A stretch of DNA of 64,000 bases, taken from the NCBI RefSeq assembly GCF_014334735.1, contig NZ_CP060587.1:2852001-2916000 (forward strand), given 5' to 3'. A model generated the notes under the pieces. The model did not search any database and was not told where the DNA came from. It saw nothing but the letters and a program-made list of their open reading frames with translations. Below are positions 26,153-35,208 of this stretch, piece after piece. Numbering within the stretch: position 1 is the first letter of the stretch; every line of letters begins with the position of its first letter. The DNA is from Aeromicrobium senzhongii (GTDB lineage: Bacteria > Actinomycetota > Actinomycetes > Propionibacteriales > Nocardioidaceae). A program made the translations under genes and the position numbers.

Positions 26153-29100
26153 ATGGAACCGATCAACATCATCGCCGGCGTGATCACTGTGGTCTCGACG
26201 GCGTTGGCGGTGTACTACCTGGCACCCGGCATCAAGCGGATGCTCGGAGTCATCCGCGCCGGCACGCCTGCGTACGGACGCACCGACAACCCGAAGAGCC
26301 GCACCAAGAACATGCTGGTCGAGACTCTCGGTCACACCCGCATGCTCCAGTGGCACTGGGTGGGCATCTTGCACTGGGCGGTGTTCTTCAGCTTCCTGAT
26401 CCTCAGCACCGCGGTCGCCACCGCGTACCTGCAGGTCTGGAACCCGCACCTGGTGCTGCCGCTGATCGGACACTTCTTCCTCTTCGAGTGGGTCAGCGAG
26501 GCCATCTCCTGGCTCGGCCTGATCGGCATCGCGGCTCTCATCGTGATCCGCCAGCGCAACCACCCGCGCAACCTCGGCCGCAAGAGCCGCTTCTTCGGCT
26601 CGCGCTTCGGCCAGGCCTACTTCGTCGAGGCGATGGTGGCGCTCGAGTGCGGCGCCGGCATCCTCATCCGCGGCGCCGAGTACCAGCTGATGAAGCTCGA
26701 GGGCGACAGCCATGCCAGCGCCTTCCACTTCCCCACCACGAGCTGGATCGGCGAGACCCTCTGGTCCGGCCTGTCCGTCACCGGCCTCGAGGCCGCCATC
26801 TCCATCATCGCCGTGGTCAAGGTCGTCTCGGCCACCGTCTGGCTGATGGTCATCGGCAAGAACCTCACGATGGGTGTCGCCTGGCACCGCTTCCTGGCCT
26901 GGTTCAACATCTACTTCAAGCGCGAGTCCGACGGCAGCACCGCACTGGGCGCCCTCGTCCCCCTCTACGTCGGCGGCAAGCCGCTCGACCTCGAAACCAT
27001 GGAGGACATGGAGGAGGAGGAGTTCGAGAAGCTCGGCGTCGGCAAGGTCGAGGACTTCTCCTGGAAGAGCATCCTGGACTTCTCCACCTGCACCGAGTGC
27101 GGCCGCTGCCAGAGCCAGTGCCCCGCATGGAACACCGAGAAGCCGCTGTCGCCCAAGCTGCTGATGATGGGCCTGCGCGAGCACGCGTACGCCAAGGTCC
27201 CCCTGCTGGGCGCCGATCCCGAGACGCTCACCGAGGAGCAGCAGCGCGAGCTCGAGCGTCCGCTCATCGGCACCGAGGACCTCTTCGGCGTCATCGATCC
27301 CGACGTCCTGTGGTCCTGCACCAACTGCGGCGCCTGCGTCCAGCAGTGCCCGGTCGACATCGAGCACGTCGACCACATCGACAACATGCGCCGCTACCAG
27401 GTGCTCGTCGAGTCGAACTTCCCCACCGAGCTCAACAACATCTTCAAGGGCTTGGAGCGCAAGGGGAACCCGTGGGGCATGAACCCGCGCGACCGCATGA
27501 AGTGGGCCGAGGACCTCGACTTCGAGGTCAAGCAGGTCGGCGTCGACGTCGAGTCCCTCGACGAGGTCGAGTGGCTGTTCTGGGTCGGTTGCGCCGGTGC
27601 GTTCGAGGACCGCGCGAAGAAGACCACGCAGGCGGTCGCCGAGCTGCTGGACATCGCGGGCGTCACGTTCGCGGTGCTCGGTGACGGCGAGACCTGCTCC
27701 GGCGACTCGGCTCGCCGCGCCGGCAACGAGATCGTCTTCAAGCAGCTCGCGATGGAGAACGTCGCGACGTTCGAGGAAGTCAACGTCAAGAAGGTCGTCT
27801 CGACCTGCGCGCACTGCTTCAACACGCTGAAGAACGAGTACAAGGAGCTCGGCGTCGAGCTCGAGGTCGTGCACCACACGCAGCTGCTCAACCGCCTCGT
27901 GCGCGAGAAGAAGCTCAAGCCGATCGCGCCCGCCGCTCCCGCGGCGAAGGTCACCTACCACGACCCGTGCTTCCTGGGCCGCCACAACCAGGTCTACTCG
28001 CCGCCGCGCGAGCTGATCGGCGCGACCGGTGCGGACTACGTCGAGATGGATCGCGCCAAGGAGACCTCGTTCTGCTGTGGCGCCGGCGGCGCCCGCATGT
28101 GGATGGAGGAGAAGATCGGCTCGCGCATCAACATCAACCGCACCGAGGAAGCCATCGGTACGGGTGCCGAGAAGATCGCCGTGGGCTGCCCGTTCTGCCG
28201 CGTCATGCTGGCCGACGGCCTCACCGCCAAGCAGGCCGACGACGAGTCGCTGCTGAACGTCGAGGTGCTCGATGTGGCGCAGCTGCTGCTGCAGGCCGTC
28301 AAGCGCTCGGAGGAGGACGTCGTGGCCGAGGCCGAGGCGCTCGCCGCCGCGGCGGCCGACTCGCACGCCGCGGGTGACGAGCCCGAGGACGCCGAGCCGG
28401 GCCCGGAGGCGACGGCCGACGCCGGCACGCTGACGGACACCGAGGACGTCGGCGCTGCCGCCGACGCCCACGAGTCCGCCGAGGCGCCCACCGACGCCGG
28501 TGCCGACCTCGACAACCCCGAGGGCGACAGCCGGGCCGCGGACGCCGAGGTGGCCGCGAAGCACAACATCGCGGTCGACGACCAGGGCACGGCGGGCGGC
28601 ATCTTCGAGTCCGGGGACGCGACGCCCGAGGGCGCTGCCGACGCCGAGGGCACCAAGCCCGTCTCCGTGGCGACCGAGCCCGAGGACGAGCCGGCCCAGT
28701 CCGATCCCGAGCCCGAGGCCGTCGGCACCGCGGTGTCGCAGCCGGAGTTCGGCTCCGAGGACGGGGCCGACCAGCCCGAGGCTGAGCCGACGCCCGAGCC
28801 CGACGCTGAGCCCGCGGCCGAGCCGACGCCCGAGGAAGAGCCGAAGGCCGACGCCACGCCGGCGACCGAGCACGAGCAGCCGTCGCTGCTCGACTCGATC
28901 GAGGACGAGCCGAAGCCCCACACGGCGGCCGAGGACGAGCCGAAGCCGGAGCCGCACCCCGAGAGCGGCGACACGACCAACCCCGACGCGGAGTCGGTCG
29001 TGTACGACGACCCGAGGCCCGAGATCCCGGCCGAGAAGCACGCCGAGCCCACCCCCGAGCAGGAGGAGCTGGCGGCCATCACGCCCGTCGAGGATGCTCC

Positions 29101-29221
29101 GGCACCCGATCCGGTCTCCGAGGACGCCGCGCCCCTGAGCGAGGCGAACCCCTCGGGCGAGGACCTGAGCGGATCAGCGACCGACGCGTCGAACGTCGAG
29201 AGCGACGACACGAAGGCCTGA
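26153..29221 (+). CDS. etfD: EtfD-like membrane iron-sulfur oxidoreductase
   Basis: Membrane-bound outlet for electrons from electron-transfer flavoprotein in fatty-acid oxidation, by homology to mycobacterial EtfD (Rv0338c). 1022 residues: TM helices in the first 240 (INIIAGVITVVSTALAVYYL, WAVFFSFLILSTAVATAYL, ISIIAVVKVVSATVWLMVI); two 4Fe-4S motifs, CTECGRCQSQC at about 312 and CTNCGACVQQC at about 388; two CCG domains, the second with DPCFLGRHNQVYSPP and SFCCGAGG near 640. From about 723 to the end lies an acidic Pro/Glu/Ala tail of some 300 residues (PEAEPTPEPDAEP) that is not catalytic. Good GAGAGGA site before the ATG. Two acyl-CoA dehydrogenases in this window are likely donors via ETF. 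Confidence 0.88.
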   Translation: MEPINIIAGVITVVSTALAVYYLAPGIKRMLGVIRAGTPAYGRTDNPKSRTKNMLVETLGHTRMLQWHWVGILHWAVFFSFLILSTAVATAYLQVWNPHLVLPLIGHFFLFEWVSEAISWLGLIGIAALIVIRQRNHPRNLGRKSRFFGSRFGQAYFVEAMVALECGAGILIRGAEYQLMKLEGDSHASAFHFPTTSWIGETLWSGLSVTGLEAAISIIAVVKVVSATVWLMVIGKNLTMGVAWHRFLAWFNIYFKRESDGSTALGALVPLYVGGKPLDLETMEDMEEEEFEKLGVGKVEDFSWKSILDFSTCTECGRCQSQCPAWNTEKPLSPKLLMMGLREHAYAKVPLLGADPETLTEEQQRELERPLIGTEDLFGVIDPDVLWSCTNCGACVQQCPVDIEHVDHIDNMRRYQVLVESNFPTELNNIFKGLERKGNPWGMNPRDRMKWAEDLDFEVKQVGVDVESLDEVEWLFWVGCAGAFEDRAKKTTQAVAELLDIAGVTFAVLGDGETCSGDSARRAGNEIVFKQLAMENVATFEEVNVKKVVSTCAHCFNTLKNEYKELGVELEVVHHTQLLNRLVREKKLKPIAPAAPAAKVTYHDPCFLGRHNQVYSPPRELIGATGADYVEMDRAKETSFCCGAGGARMWMEEKIGSRININRTEEAIGTGAEKIAVGCPFCRVMLADGLTAKQADDESLLNVEVLDVAQLLLQAVKRSEEDVVAEAEALAAAAADSHAAGDEPEDAEPGPEATADAGTLTDTEDVGAAADAHESAEAPTDAGADLDNPEGDSRAADAEVAAKHNIAVDDQGTAGGIFESGDATPEGAADAEGTKPVSVATEPEDEPAQSDPEPEAVGTAVSQPEFGSEDGADQPEAEPTPEPDAEPAAEPTPEEEPKADATPATEHEQPSLLDSIEDEPKPHTAAEDEPKPEPHPESGDTTNPDAESVVYDDPRPEIPAEKHAEPTPEQEELAAITPVEDAPAPDPVSEDAAPLSEANPSGEDLSGSATDASNVESDDTKA

Positions 29222-29233
29222 CGGCCCTCATCC

Positions 29234-29274
29234 GACATCGCGCCAGTGCCCCTCAGGGGCGCTGGCGCGATGTC
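29234..29274. terminator. Two-way hairpin terminator between convergent genes
   Basis: Inverted repeat with 20-base arms starting GACATCGCGCCAG and ending CTGGCGCGATGTC, one G-T mismatch, one-base loop centre at 29254. It fills the 67-base gap between the etfD stop and the ABC permease stop, which converge. Confidence 0.8.
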
Positions 29275-29288
29275 GTTCCCGAAAGGGC

Positions 29289-30083
29289 TCAGGCGTCGCG
29301 CCGCTTCACCAGGATCCACGCGACGGCCAGCACGACGGCGATCTCGACCACGAAGGCTCCGTACCCGGGCCAGGGATCGAGCAGTCCGGGGTTGAACGCC
29401 ACCGGGGTGGCGATCGAGGCGCCCGCGTTGCCGGGCATGAGCTTCTCGATCCACTCCCCCACGACACCGGGGATGAGCGGTGCCATGGCCGAGAGGACGA
29501 ACACCAGGGCCAGCAGCAGGGAGATGACCCCGGCGGTGTGGCGCAGGATGAAGCCGGCGCCCACGGACATGAGTCCGAGGCCGGCCAGGTACAGACCCGA
29601 CCCGTACATCGAGCGCAGGACGTCCCCCTCGAGCGCCATGCCGATGCCCTCGCGGTCGAGGAACCAGTTGCCGCCGACGTAGCCGAGCAGCGCCGTGACC
29701 GTGCCGGCGACGAACAGCACCACGGTGACGACGAGGGCCTTGGCGGCCAGCACCCGGCCGCGCGCCGGCGTCGCCGCGAACGTGGACCGGATCTGTCCCG
29801 AGCCGTACTCGGTCGTGACGGCCAGGGCGCCCAGCACGACGGCGCCGACCTGGGCGATCATCATGCCCCAGGTGATGAAGGAGCCGACCGCCTCGTCGGC
29901 GTCGTCACTGGCGAGCCAATCGGCGCTCGCCGCGCAGATGATCGTGGTGAGCCCGGCGCCGAGCACCACGATCGCGGCCAGCGTCCACCACGTGGATCGG
30001 ACGCTGAACAGCTTCTGTCGCTCGGCGCGGACGGCGTCGAGCCAGGTGGGTCCCGCGCTGGCGGGAGCGGTCACGGTGGTCAT
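29289..30083 (-). CDS. ABC-2 type transporter permease
   Basis: A 264-residue membrane permease with six hydrophobic helices (LAAIVVLGAGLTTIICAAS, MMIAQVGAVVLGALAV, VVTVVLFVAGTVTALLGYVG and three more). The segment ALAVTTEYGSGQIRSTFAATPARGRVLAAK is the ABC-2 export permease motif. ATG 30083 overlaps the ATPase stop as ATGA. Pairs with the ATPase at 30080-31000 as an exporter of unknown substrate, often linked to antibiotic or bacteriocin tolerance in this family. Confidence 0.9.
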   Translation of the reverse strand: MTTVTAPASAGPTWLDAVRAERQKLFSVRSTWWTLAAIVVLGAGLTTIICAASADWLASDDADEAVGSFITWGMMIAQVGAVVLGALAVTTEYGSGQIRSTFAATPARGRVLAAKALVVTVVLFVAGTVTALLGYVGGNWFLDREGIGMALEGDVLRSMYGSGLYLAGLGLMSVGAGFILRHTAGVISLLLALVFVLSAMAPLIPGVVGEWIEKLMPGNAGASIATPVAFNPGLLDPWPGYGAFVVEIAVVLAVAWILVKRRDA

Positions 30084-31000
30084 GCGGGCACGTCCTCGGG
30101 AGTGTGGGACGCGGCGTGGAACTGCACCGCGTCGGCGGTCAGGGTCATGAAGGCGTCCTCGAGCGAGGACCGCTGGGGGGCGAGCTCGTGGACCCGCACC
30201 CCGGCGCCGAAGAGGGCGTCGCCGATCTCGGCGGCGCCCATCCCGCGCACGACCAGGGCGTCGCCCTCGCGGGCGAGCTCGGCCCGCGGCAGGGCGTGCG
30301 CCGCGGCCGCCGGGTCCGGGGTCCTCACCCGCACGGTCGAGGTGGCGTGGTCCTGCATGAACTGCTCCATCGAGCAGTCGGCCAGGATCCGCCCGCGGCC
30401 GACCACGACGAGGTGATCGGCCATCAGGGCCATCTCGCTCATGAGGTGACTGGAGATGAAGACCGTCCGGCCCTCGTCGGCCAACCGGCGCGCCAAGGAT
30501 CGCACCCAGCGGATGCCCTCCGGGTCGAGCCCGTTGACCGGCTCGTCCAGGACGACCACCGCGGGGTCGCCGATGAGGGCACCGGCGATCCCGAGCCGCT
30601 GGCCCATGCCGAGGCTGAACGTCCCGGCCCGGCGATCGGCGACGTCGCTCAGTCCGACGAGGTCGAGGACCTCGTCGACCCGTGACGCCGGGATGCGGTT
30701 GCTGGTGGCCAGCTGCCGCAGGTGGTGGCGAGCCGTGCGCCCGGGGTGCAGGGCGTTCGCCTCGAGGAGGGCGCCGACCTCGCGCAGGGGCGCGGCCAGC
30801 TCGGTGTAGGACCGTCCGTTCACGGTGACGGTCCCGGAGGTCGGTCGGTCGAGGCCGAGGATCATGCGCATCGTGGTGGACTTGCCGGCGCCGTTGGGTC
30901 CGAGGAAGCCGGTGACGTATCCCGGCCGGACCACGAGGTCGATCCCGTCCACGGCGACGGCGTCGTCGTAGTGTTTCGTCAGGGAGTTTGCTTCGATCAT
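30080..31000 (-). CDS. ABC exporter ATPase
   Basis: 306-residue ATPase of the DrrA/CcmA type: Walker A GPNGAGKST at about 34-42, signature SLGMGQRLG (unusual LGMG for the usual LSGGQ, as in many such exporters), Walker B VVVLDEPVNGLDP, H-loop ISSHLMSEM. The last 70 residues (VRVRTPDPAAAAHALPRAE onward) form the C-terminal domain typical of this group. Coupled to the permease gene by ATGA. No regulator is adjacent. Confidence 0.9.
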   Translation of the reverse strand: MIEANSLTKHYDDAVAVDGIDLVVRPGYVTGFLGPNGAGKSTTMRMILGLDRPTSGTVTVNGRSYTELAAPLREVGALLEANALHPGRTARHHLRQLATSNRIPASRVDEVLDLVGLSDVADRRAGTFSLGMGQRLGIAGALIGDPAVVVLDEPVNGLDPEGIRWVRSLARRLADEGRTVFISSHLMSEMALMADHLVVVGRGRILADCSMEQFMQDHATSTVRVRTPDPAAAAHALPRAELAREGDALVVRGMGAAEIGDALFGAGVRVHELAPQRSSLEDAFMTLTADAVQFHAASHTPEDVPA

Positions 31001-31092
31001 GCGCCCAGCGTCTGCCCGCGGAGTCCGTCAGCACATCGGGCGACTCCCCCGGCCAGCCCCCACCCGACCCCGAGGTCGGCCGGGGTCCGGGC

Positions 31093-31962
31093 TCAGGGTC
31101 GGGCGCCGCGCTGCTGGACGCAGCGGCTGGCGGCGCCGATGCCGCCCTGCAGTGCCGTGCGCGGCTCGCGCTGCGACACCCACGAGGCGAGGAAGCCCGC
31201 GGTGAAGGCGTCGCCGGCTCCGGTCGTGTCCACGACCTGGATCCGTGGCGAGGCGACCTGCTCGCGGATGTCCCCCGCGACGTAGGCCGCGCCCATGGAC
31301 CCCAGGGTCACGACCACGTGCGGATACATCCGGGTGAGGGCGTCGAAGTCCACGAACGGGCCGGTCGCGCCGATCAGCAACCGTGCCTCGTCGAGGTTGG
31401 GCAGCACGAGGTCGGCGCCGCGGGTCCACTCGACGAACGCCTCGGGGGTGACCTCGCGCAGGAACGCGGTGGTGCTGGGGTCGACGCTGACGCCGGCGCC
31501 GCGTTGCTTCGCCCGGGCGATCAGCTCGATGGCCGCATCGCGGGTCTGCGGGTCGAAGAAGGTGTACCCGGTCAGGTGCAGCCAGTCGACGTCCTGCAGG
31601 AGGTCGTCGGGGATCTCGTCGACCGTGAGGGTGCCGTTGGCCGCGCGGTCGACGTACATCGTGCGGTCGGCCTCGTCGTCGAGCGTCAGGACGATGGTGG
31701 CGGTCGGCAGCAGCGGGTCGGCGACCAGACGCGGGTCGACCTGGTGCTCACGCAGCGCGCCGCCGTGGCGCTCGATGCCGTCGTTGCCGACCTTGCCGAA
31801 GAACCGGGTGTCCGAGCCGAGGAAGCCCAGCCAGGCAGCGGTGTTCGCTGCGGAGCCCCCGGGCGTCATCCGGATCTGCGAGCGGGTGTCACTGCGCGGA
31901 GCCACGGGCTCGAGGGGCAGGACGCCGATGTCGTCGACGACGTCACCCACGACGAGGATCAC
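31093..31962 (-). CDS. psuK: PfkB-type kinase, pseudouridine kinase
   Basis: A 289-residue ribokinase-family enzyme: N-terminal GDVVDDI, substrate motif TPGGSAANTAAWLGFLG, and the C-terminal signature VDTTGAGDAFTAGFLASW with the catalytic Asp. Preferred start is GTG 31962, overlapping the psuG stop as GTGA. Next to psuG, it is expected to phosphorylate pseudouridine to its 5'-monophosphate, which PsuG then cleaves. General sugar kinase activity is the alternative. Confidence 0.85.
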   Translation of the reverse strand: MILVVGDVVDDIGVLPLEPVAPRSDTRSQIRMTPGGSAANTAAWLGFLGSDTRFFGKVGNDGIERHGGALREHQVDPRLVADPLLPTATIVLTLDDEADRTMYVDRAANGTLTVDEIPDDLLQDVDWLHLTGYTFFDPQTRDAAIELIARAKQRGAGVSVDPSTTAFLREVTPEAFVEWTRGADLVLPNLDEARLLIGATGPFVDFDALTRMYPHVVVTLGSMGAAYVAGDIREQVASPRIQVVDTTGAGDAFTAGFLASWVSQREPRTALQGGIGAASRCVQQRGARP

Positions 31963-32864
31963 GGGTGCTCCACCGCCGCCTTCGCGATGCGTGCCGCGAC
32001 CGCGATGTTGTTGCGCGCGATGTCGAGGTTGACCGCGAGGCTGTCGCCGCCGGTCAGCTCGACGATCCGCTGGAGCAGGAAGGGCGTGACCTCCTTGCCC
32101 GAGAGGCCCTGGGCGTCCGCCTCGGCGAGCGCCCGCTCGAGCGCCTCGTCGTGGACGACGGGGTCGAGCTGCTTCTCCTCGGGCAGGGGGTTGGCGACGA
32201 CGATGCCCGAGGTCAGGCCCATCGCGTCGCGGCTGCGCATCACGGCAGCCACGGCGTACGCGTCCTCGGCCCGCCAGTCGAGCTGGTGCCCCGAGGACGT
32301 CAGCCAGAAGCTGGGGAAGTCCTTGGTCTGGAACCCGAGCACGATGACGCCCAGGGTCTCGAGGCGCTCGAGGGTGGCCGGGATGTCGAGGATCGACTTC
32401 ACGCCGGCCGAGACCACGGTGATGGGCACCTCGCCCAGCACCGTCAGGTCGGCGGACTCGTCGAACGTCTCCGACGCGCCGCGGTGCACGCCGCCGAGGC
32501 CGCCGGTGGCGAAGACCCGGATGCCGGCGCGGTCGGCGATCCATGACGTCGCCGCGACGGTCGTGGCGCCACTGCCCGCCATGGCCAGCACGACGGGCAG
32601 GTCGCGCACCGTCAGCTTCGGGACGTCCTCGTTGGCGATGCGGGCCAGTTCGTCGGCCGTCAGACCGGCCTTCAGCTCGCCGTCGAGCACCGCGATCGTG
32701 GCGGGCGTGACGCCCTGTGACCGCAGGATCTCCTCGAACTCCTGCGCCGCGGCGAGGTTGTCGGGGCGCGGCAGGCCGTGGCTGATGATCGTGGACTCGA
32801 GGGCGACGACGGGCCGTCCCTCGGACAGCGCGGCGGCGACTTCGGGGGACGGCTGGACGTTCAC
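31959..32864 (-). CDS. psuG: Pseudouridine-5'-phosphate glycosidase
   Basis: Cleaves the C-C glycosidic bond of pseudouridine 5'-phosphate to uracil and ribose 5-phosphate. 301 residues, full length for PsuG. Signature stretches: ALESTIISHGLPRPDN at about 20-35, GELKAGLT, GGVHRGASETFDESADL and VVSAGVKSILDIPATLE (with the Lys of the active site). Starts with GTG at 32864, reading MNVQPSPEV. A palindrome overlaps this start codon. The uracil made could be balanced by the uracil/xanthine permease at 38421-39701. Confidence 0.93.
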   Translation of the reverse strand: MNVQPSPEVAAALSEGRPVVALESTIISHGLPRPDNLAAAQEFEEILRSQGVTPATIAVLDGELKAGLTADELARIANEDVPKLTVRDLPVVLAMAGSGATTVAATSWIADRAGIRVFATGGLGGVHRGASETFDESADLTVLGEVPITVVSAGVKSILDIPATLERLETLGVIVLGFQTKDFPSFWLTSSGHQLDWRAEDAYAVAAVMRSRDAMGLTSGIVVANPLPEEKQLDPVVHDEALERALAEADAQGLSGKEVTPFLLQRIVELTGGDSLAVNLDIARNNIAVAARIAKAAVEHP

Positions 32865-32923
32865 GTCGTGACTCTATCCGCCGTGAGCGTCGTTGTCGGG
32901 GAGTCCCGGAGTCACGTCGTGAC
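32860..32923 (-). promoter_or_regulatory. Repeated palindromic operator upstream of psuG
   Basis: The palindrome TCACGTCGTGA occurs twice: at 32861-32871, over the psuG start, and at 32912-32922, 51 bases upstream, about five helical turns. A longer imperfect repeat (TGAGCGTC at 32884 and GACGCTCA at 32940) encloses the second copy and may end the HAD-gene transcript. A repressor binding both sites is plausible; none is encoded nearby. Confidence 0.45.
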
Positions 32924-32944
32924 CTCGGCACTCCCCGATGACGC

Positions 32945-33754
32945 TCAGATGCCCAGGACCGTCCGGACGGTGGTGATGACGCCGTTCTCGGTGTTCGGCG
33001 GGGCGGTGTAGTTGGCGACGTCGATGATGTCGGGGTGGGCGTTGCCCATGGCGAACGACCAGTCCGCGGCCTGCAGCATCTCGTAGTCGTTGAGGTAGTC
33101 GCCGAAGGCCATCGTCTGCGTGGCGTCGATGCCCATGGCCTTCTGCAGCTCGCGGACGGCGAGTCCCTTGTCGACGCCCTCGGCCATCACGTCGACCCAG
33201 TGGGCGCCCGAGACCGCGACGGGATTCGGGTGGCAGTACTCGCGCAGGAACGGCGCCGTGACCGCCTCGAGGTCGCCGAAGTCGTGCACGGCGAGCTTGA
33301 TGATCGTGTCGTCGATCGTGGTCAGGTCGTCCGTCACCTCGAGGCGCCGGTAGTACGGCTCGACCTGGTCCAGGAACGGCCGGTCGGTGCGGGTGATCCA
33401 GGCCGATTTCACGCCGCACACGACGATGCCCAGGTCGACGCCCTCGTCGGCCAGCTCCTGGATCCGGGCCACGCTCGTCGAGACCCACGCGGCGTCGAGG
33501 GGGTGCACGGCCACCTCGGTCCCGCGGTCCGTGACGTAGGAGCCGTTCTCGGCGATGATCACGAGGCCGTCCGAGACCGGTTCGAACATGGCGGTCAGGG
33601 TCGCCCACTGCCGGCCACTCGCGGGGGCGAACGCCACACCCGCCGCCTGCAGATCGCGGATCAGGTCGATCGTCCCGTCCGGGAGGCGCTTGTGCTCGTC
33701 GAGCAGGGTGCCGTCGAGGTCGGCCACGACGAGTCGGATGTCGGGCGCGGTCAT
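32945..33754 (-). CDS. HAD-superfamily Cof-type phosphatase
   Basis: A 269-residue haloacid dehalogenase-like hydrolase of the Cof/YbjI type. Motif I is VVADLDGTLLDE with the nucleophile Asp, motif II PASGRQ, motif III Lys in the VDKGLA stretch, motif IV FGDYLNDYEML. Chosen start is the ATG at 33754 (MTAPDIRLV); a longer reading would enter the dcd gene. Follows dcd by five bases and may be cotranscribed with it; a house-cleaning phosphatase on nucleotide or sugar phosphates is plausible but unproven. Confidence 0.88.
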   Translation of the reverse strand: MTAPDIRLVVADLDGTLLDEHKRLPDGTIDLIRDLQAAGVAFAPASGRQWATLTAMFEPVSDGLVIIAENGSYVTDRGTEVAVHPLDAAWVSTSVARIQELADEGVDLGIVVCGVKSAWITRTDRPFLDQVEPYYRRLEVTDDLTTIDDTIIKLAVHDFGDLEAVTAPFLREYCHPNPVAVSGAHWVDVMAEGVDKGLAVRELQKAMGIDATQTMAFGDYLNDYEMLQAADWSFAMGNAHPDIIDVANYTAPPNTENGVITTVRTVLGI

Positions 33755-33759
33755 GCCCT

Positions 33760-34338
33760 CTAGTCGATCACACTCCGGTGGAAGTTCGCGTGGGACCGGG
33801 AGGCCGTCGGTCCACGCTGGCCCTGATAGCGGGAGCCGTACTTCGTGGAGCCGTAGGGGTTCTCGGCCGCCGAGGTCAGCCTGAAGAAGCACAGCTGCCC
33901 GATCTTCATGCCGGGGTAGAGCTTGATCGGCAAGGTCGCGACGTTGGCGAGCTCGAGGGTGATGTGGCCCTGGAAGCCCGGGTCGATGAAGCCGGCGGTG
34001 GAGTGCGTCATGAGGCCGAGGCGCCCCAGGGAGGACTTGCCCTCGAGCCGCGCAGCGACGTCGTCGGGCAGCGTCACGTACTCGTACGTGGAGCCCAGCA
34101 CGAACTCGCCCGGGTGCAGGATGAACGCGTCGTCGCCGTTGACCTCGACCTCGCGCGTGAGGTCGGACTGGTCCTGCGCCGGGTCGATGTGGGGGTACTT
34201 GTGGTTGTCGAACACCCGGAAGAACTTGTCGAGGCGCACGTCGATGCTCGACGGCTGGATCATCGAGGGCTCGTAGGGGTCGAGCGCGACCCGTCCGGCG
34301 TCGATCTCGGCGAGGATGTCGCGGTCCGAAAGCAGCAC
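33760..34338 (-). CDS. dcd: dCTP deaminase, dUMP-forming
   Basis: Converts dCTP to dUMP, supplying thymidylate synthesis. 192 residues, the size of the bifunctional actinobacterial enzyme that merges deaminase and dUTPase. Conserved segments: [33 protein letters not shown] (catalytic Ser, Arg, and Asp), HITLELANV with the catalytic Glu, and [18 protein letters not shown] start with an AAGGA-free but purine-rich leader, so the start is chosen by homology. Five bases separate it from the HAD gene. Confidence 0.95.
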   Translation of the reverse strand: MLLSDRDILAEIDAGRVALDPYEPSMIQPSSIDVRLDKFFRVFDNHKYPHIDPAQDQSDLTREVEVNGDDAFILHPGEFVLGSTYEYVTLPDDVAARLEGKSSLGRLGLMTHSTAGFIDPGFQGHITLELANVATLPIKLYPGMKIGQLCFFRLTSAAENPYGSTKYGSRYQGQRGPTASRSHANFHRSVID

Positions 34339-34460
34339 AAGGAGAACCTAACGCACGGGCGGCGCGCGGAGCCGCGCCCCGGAGCGGAACGGCTCTTCAC
34401 ACTCGGCGCGTGAACCCCACGTGTGCCATCGTGCGAGAAACCAATCGTGAGGAGCAGCAC

Positions 34461-34880
34461 GTGTACAAGAACATCCTGGTCGGCGTGGACGGCAGCGACA
34501 GCGCCCAGCGCGCCGCCGAGGTCGCGGCCGGACTGGCCTCGGCCACCGGCGCCACCCTGCACATCGTGACCGCCGTCGACGAAAAGGGCGGCGCACCCTC
34601 CGACCTCCCCGAGGGCATGCATCCGCTCAGCCCCGGCGAGCGGGCCGAGGCCATCGCGCGCCAGGTCGCCGAGAGCCTGTCCTACAAGGGAACCGTCCAG
34701 GCCAGCCCGGCGCCCGGCAAGCCCGCCGACGCCCTGGTGCAGGTCGCCAGGGAGATCGACGCCGACCTCATCGTGGTGGGCAACCGTCGCGTCCAGGGCA
34801 TCAGCCGACTGCTGGGCAGCGTCGCCACCGATGTGGCTCACCACGCGCCCTGCGACGTCTACATCGTCAAGACGGTCTGA
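34461..34880 (+). CDS. Universal stress protein (UspA family)
   Basis: A 139-residue single-domain UspA protein in the cytoplasm. Begins MYKNILVGVDGSDSAQRAAEVA with the Asp that contacts adenosine; the C-terminal segment LIVVGNRRVQGISRLLGSVATDVAHHA holds the loop that normally binds ATP, with the order partly changed (GNRR in place of the usual GxxG), so nucleotide binding is likely but not certain. GTG 34461 has a strong GAGGAG site at the right spacing. Followed by a hairpin and then the low-GC segment. Confidence 0.9.
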   Translation: MYKNILVGVDGSDSAQRAAEVAAGLASATGATLHIVTAVDEKGGAPSDLPEGMHPLSPGERAEAIARQVAESLSYKGTVQASPAPGKPADALVQVAREIDADLIVVGNRRVQGISRLLGSVATDVAHHAPCDVYIVKTV

Positions 34881-34888
34881 CTCCGGAA

Positions 34889-34926
34889 CGCCCGGGGCGG
34901 GAGCCTTTCGAGGCCCCGCCCGGGCG
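34889..34926 (+). terminator. Hairpin terminator after usp
   Basis: GC-rich imperfect inverted repeat CGCCCGGGGCGGG ... CCCCGCCCGGGCG immediately after the usp stop, with a bulge. It likely ends the usp transcript and separates it from the low-GC segment. Confidence 0.6.
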
Positions 34927-35208
34927 CTGCTCGCGACGTCCGTGGAGGGTCGGTCGGGAAACTCGGAACTGCCTGTGAACTCAACTCGTTCCGTCTCGGG
35001 TGTTTCGACGGATTCCACGCTTAGCTGCAGGTTTTCCACGGCCGACCTCGGCTTCCGACCTTCTCGCTGACGATCTACGACGCTTCGGAACGTTCAAACG
35101 ACTTGGCGAGATGCGTGTCGACCAAGAACTGTGCGACGCCGAATGCCATCGTGACGGCGAACCGTGCATGCCTAGGGCCGGGGGCCACTGCTCGTTTGCT
35201 CTTGCCGT

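Noticed and set aside
26117-29041. A 974-residue reading on the minus strand opposite etfD
   Set aside because: It is the antisense shadow of etfD: in GC-rich genomes the complement of a coding strand often lacks stops. It has no ribosome site and no recognisable domain.
34260-35039. A 259-residue minus-strand reading over usp
   Set aside because: Antisense shadow of the usp gene, which has a strong ribosome site and UspA motifs.
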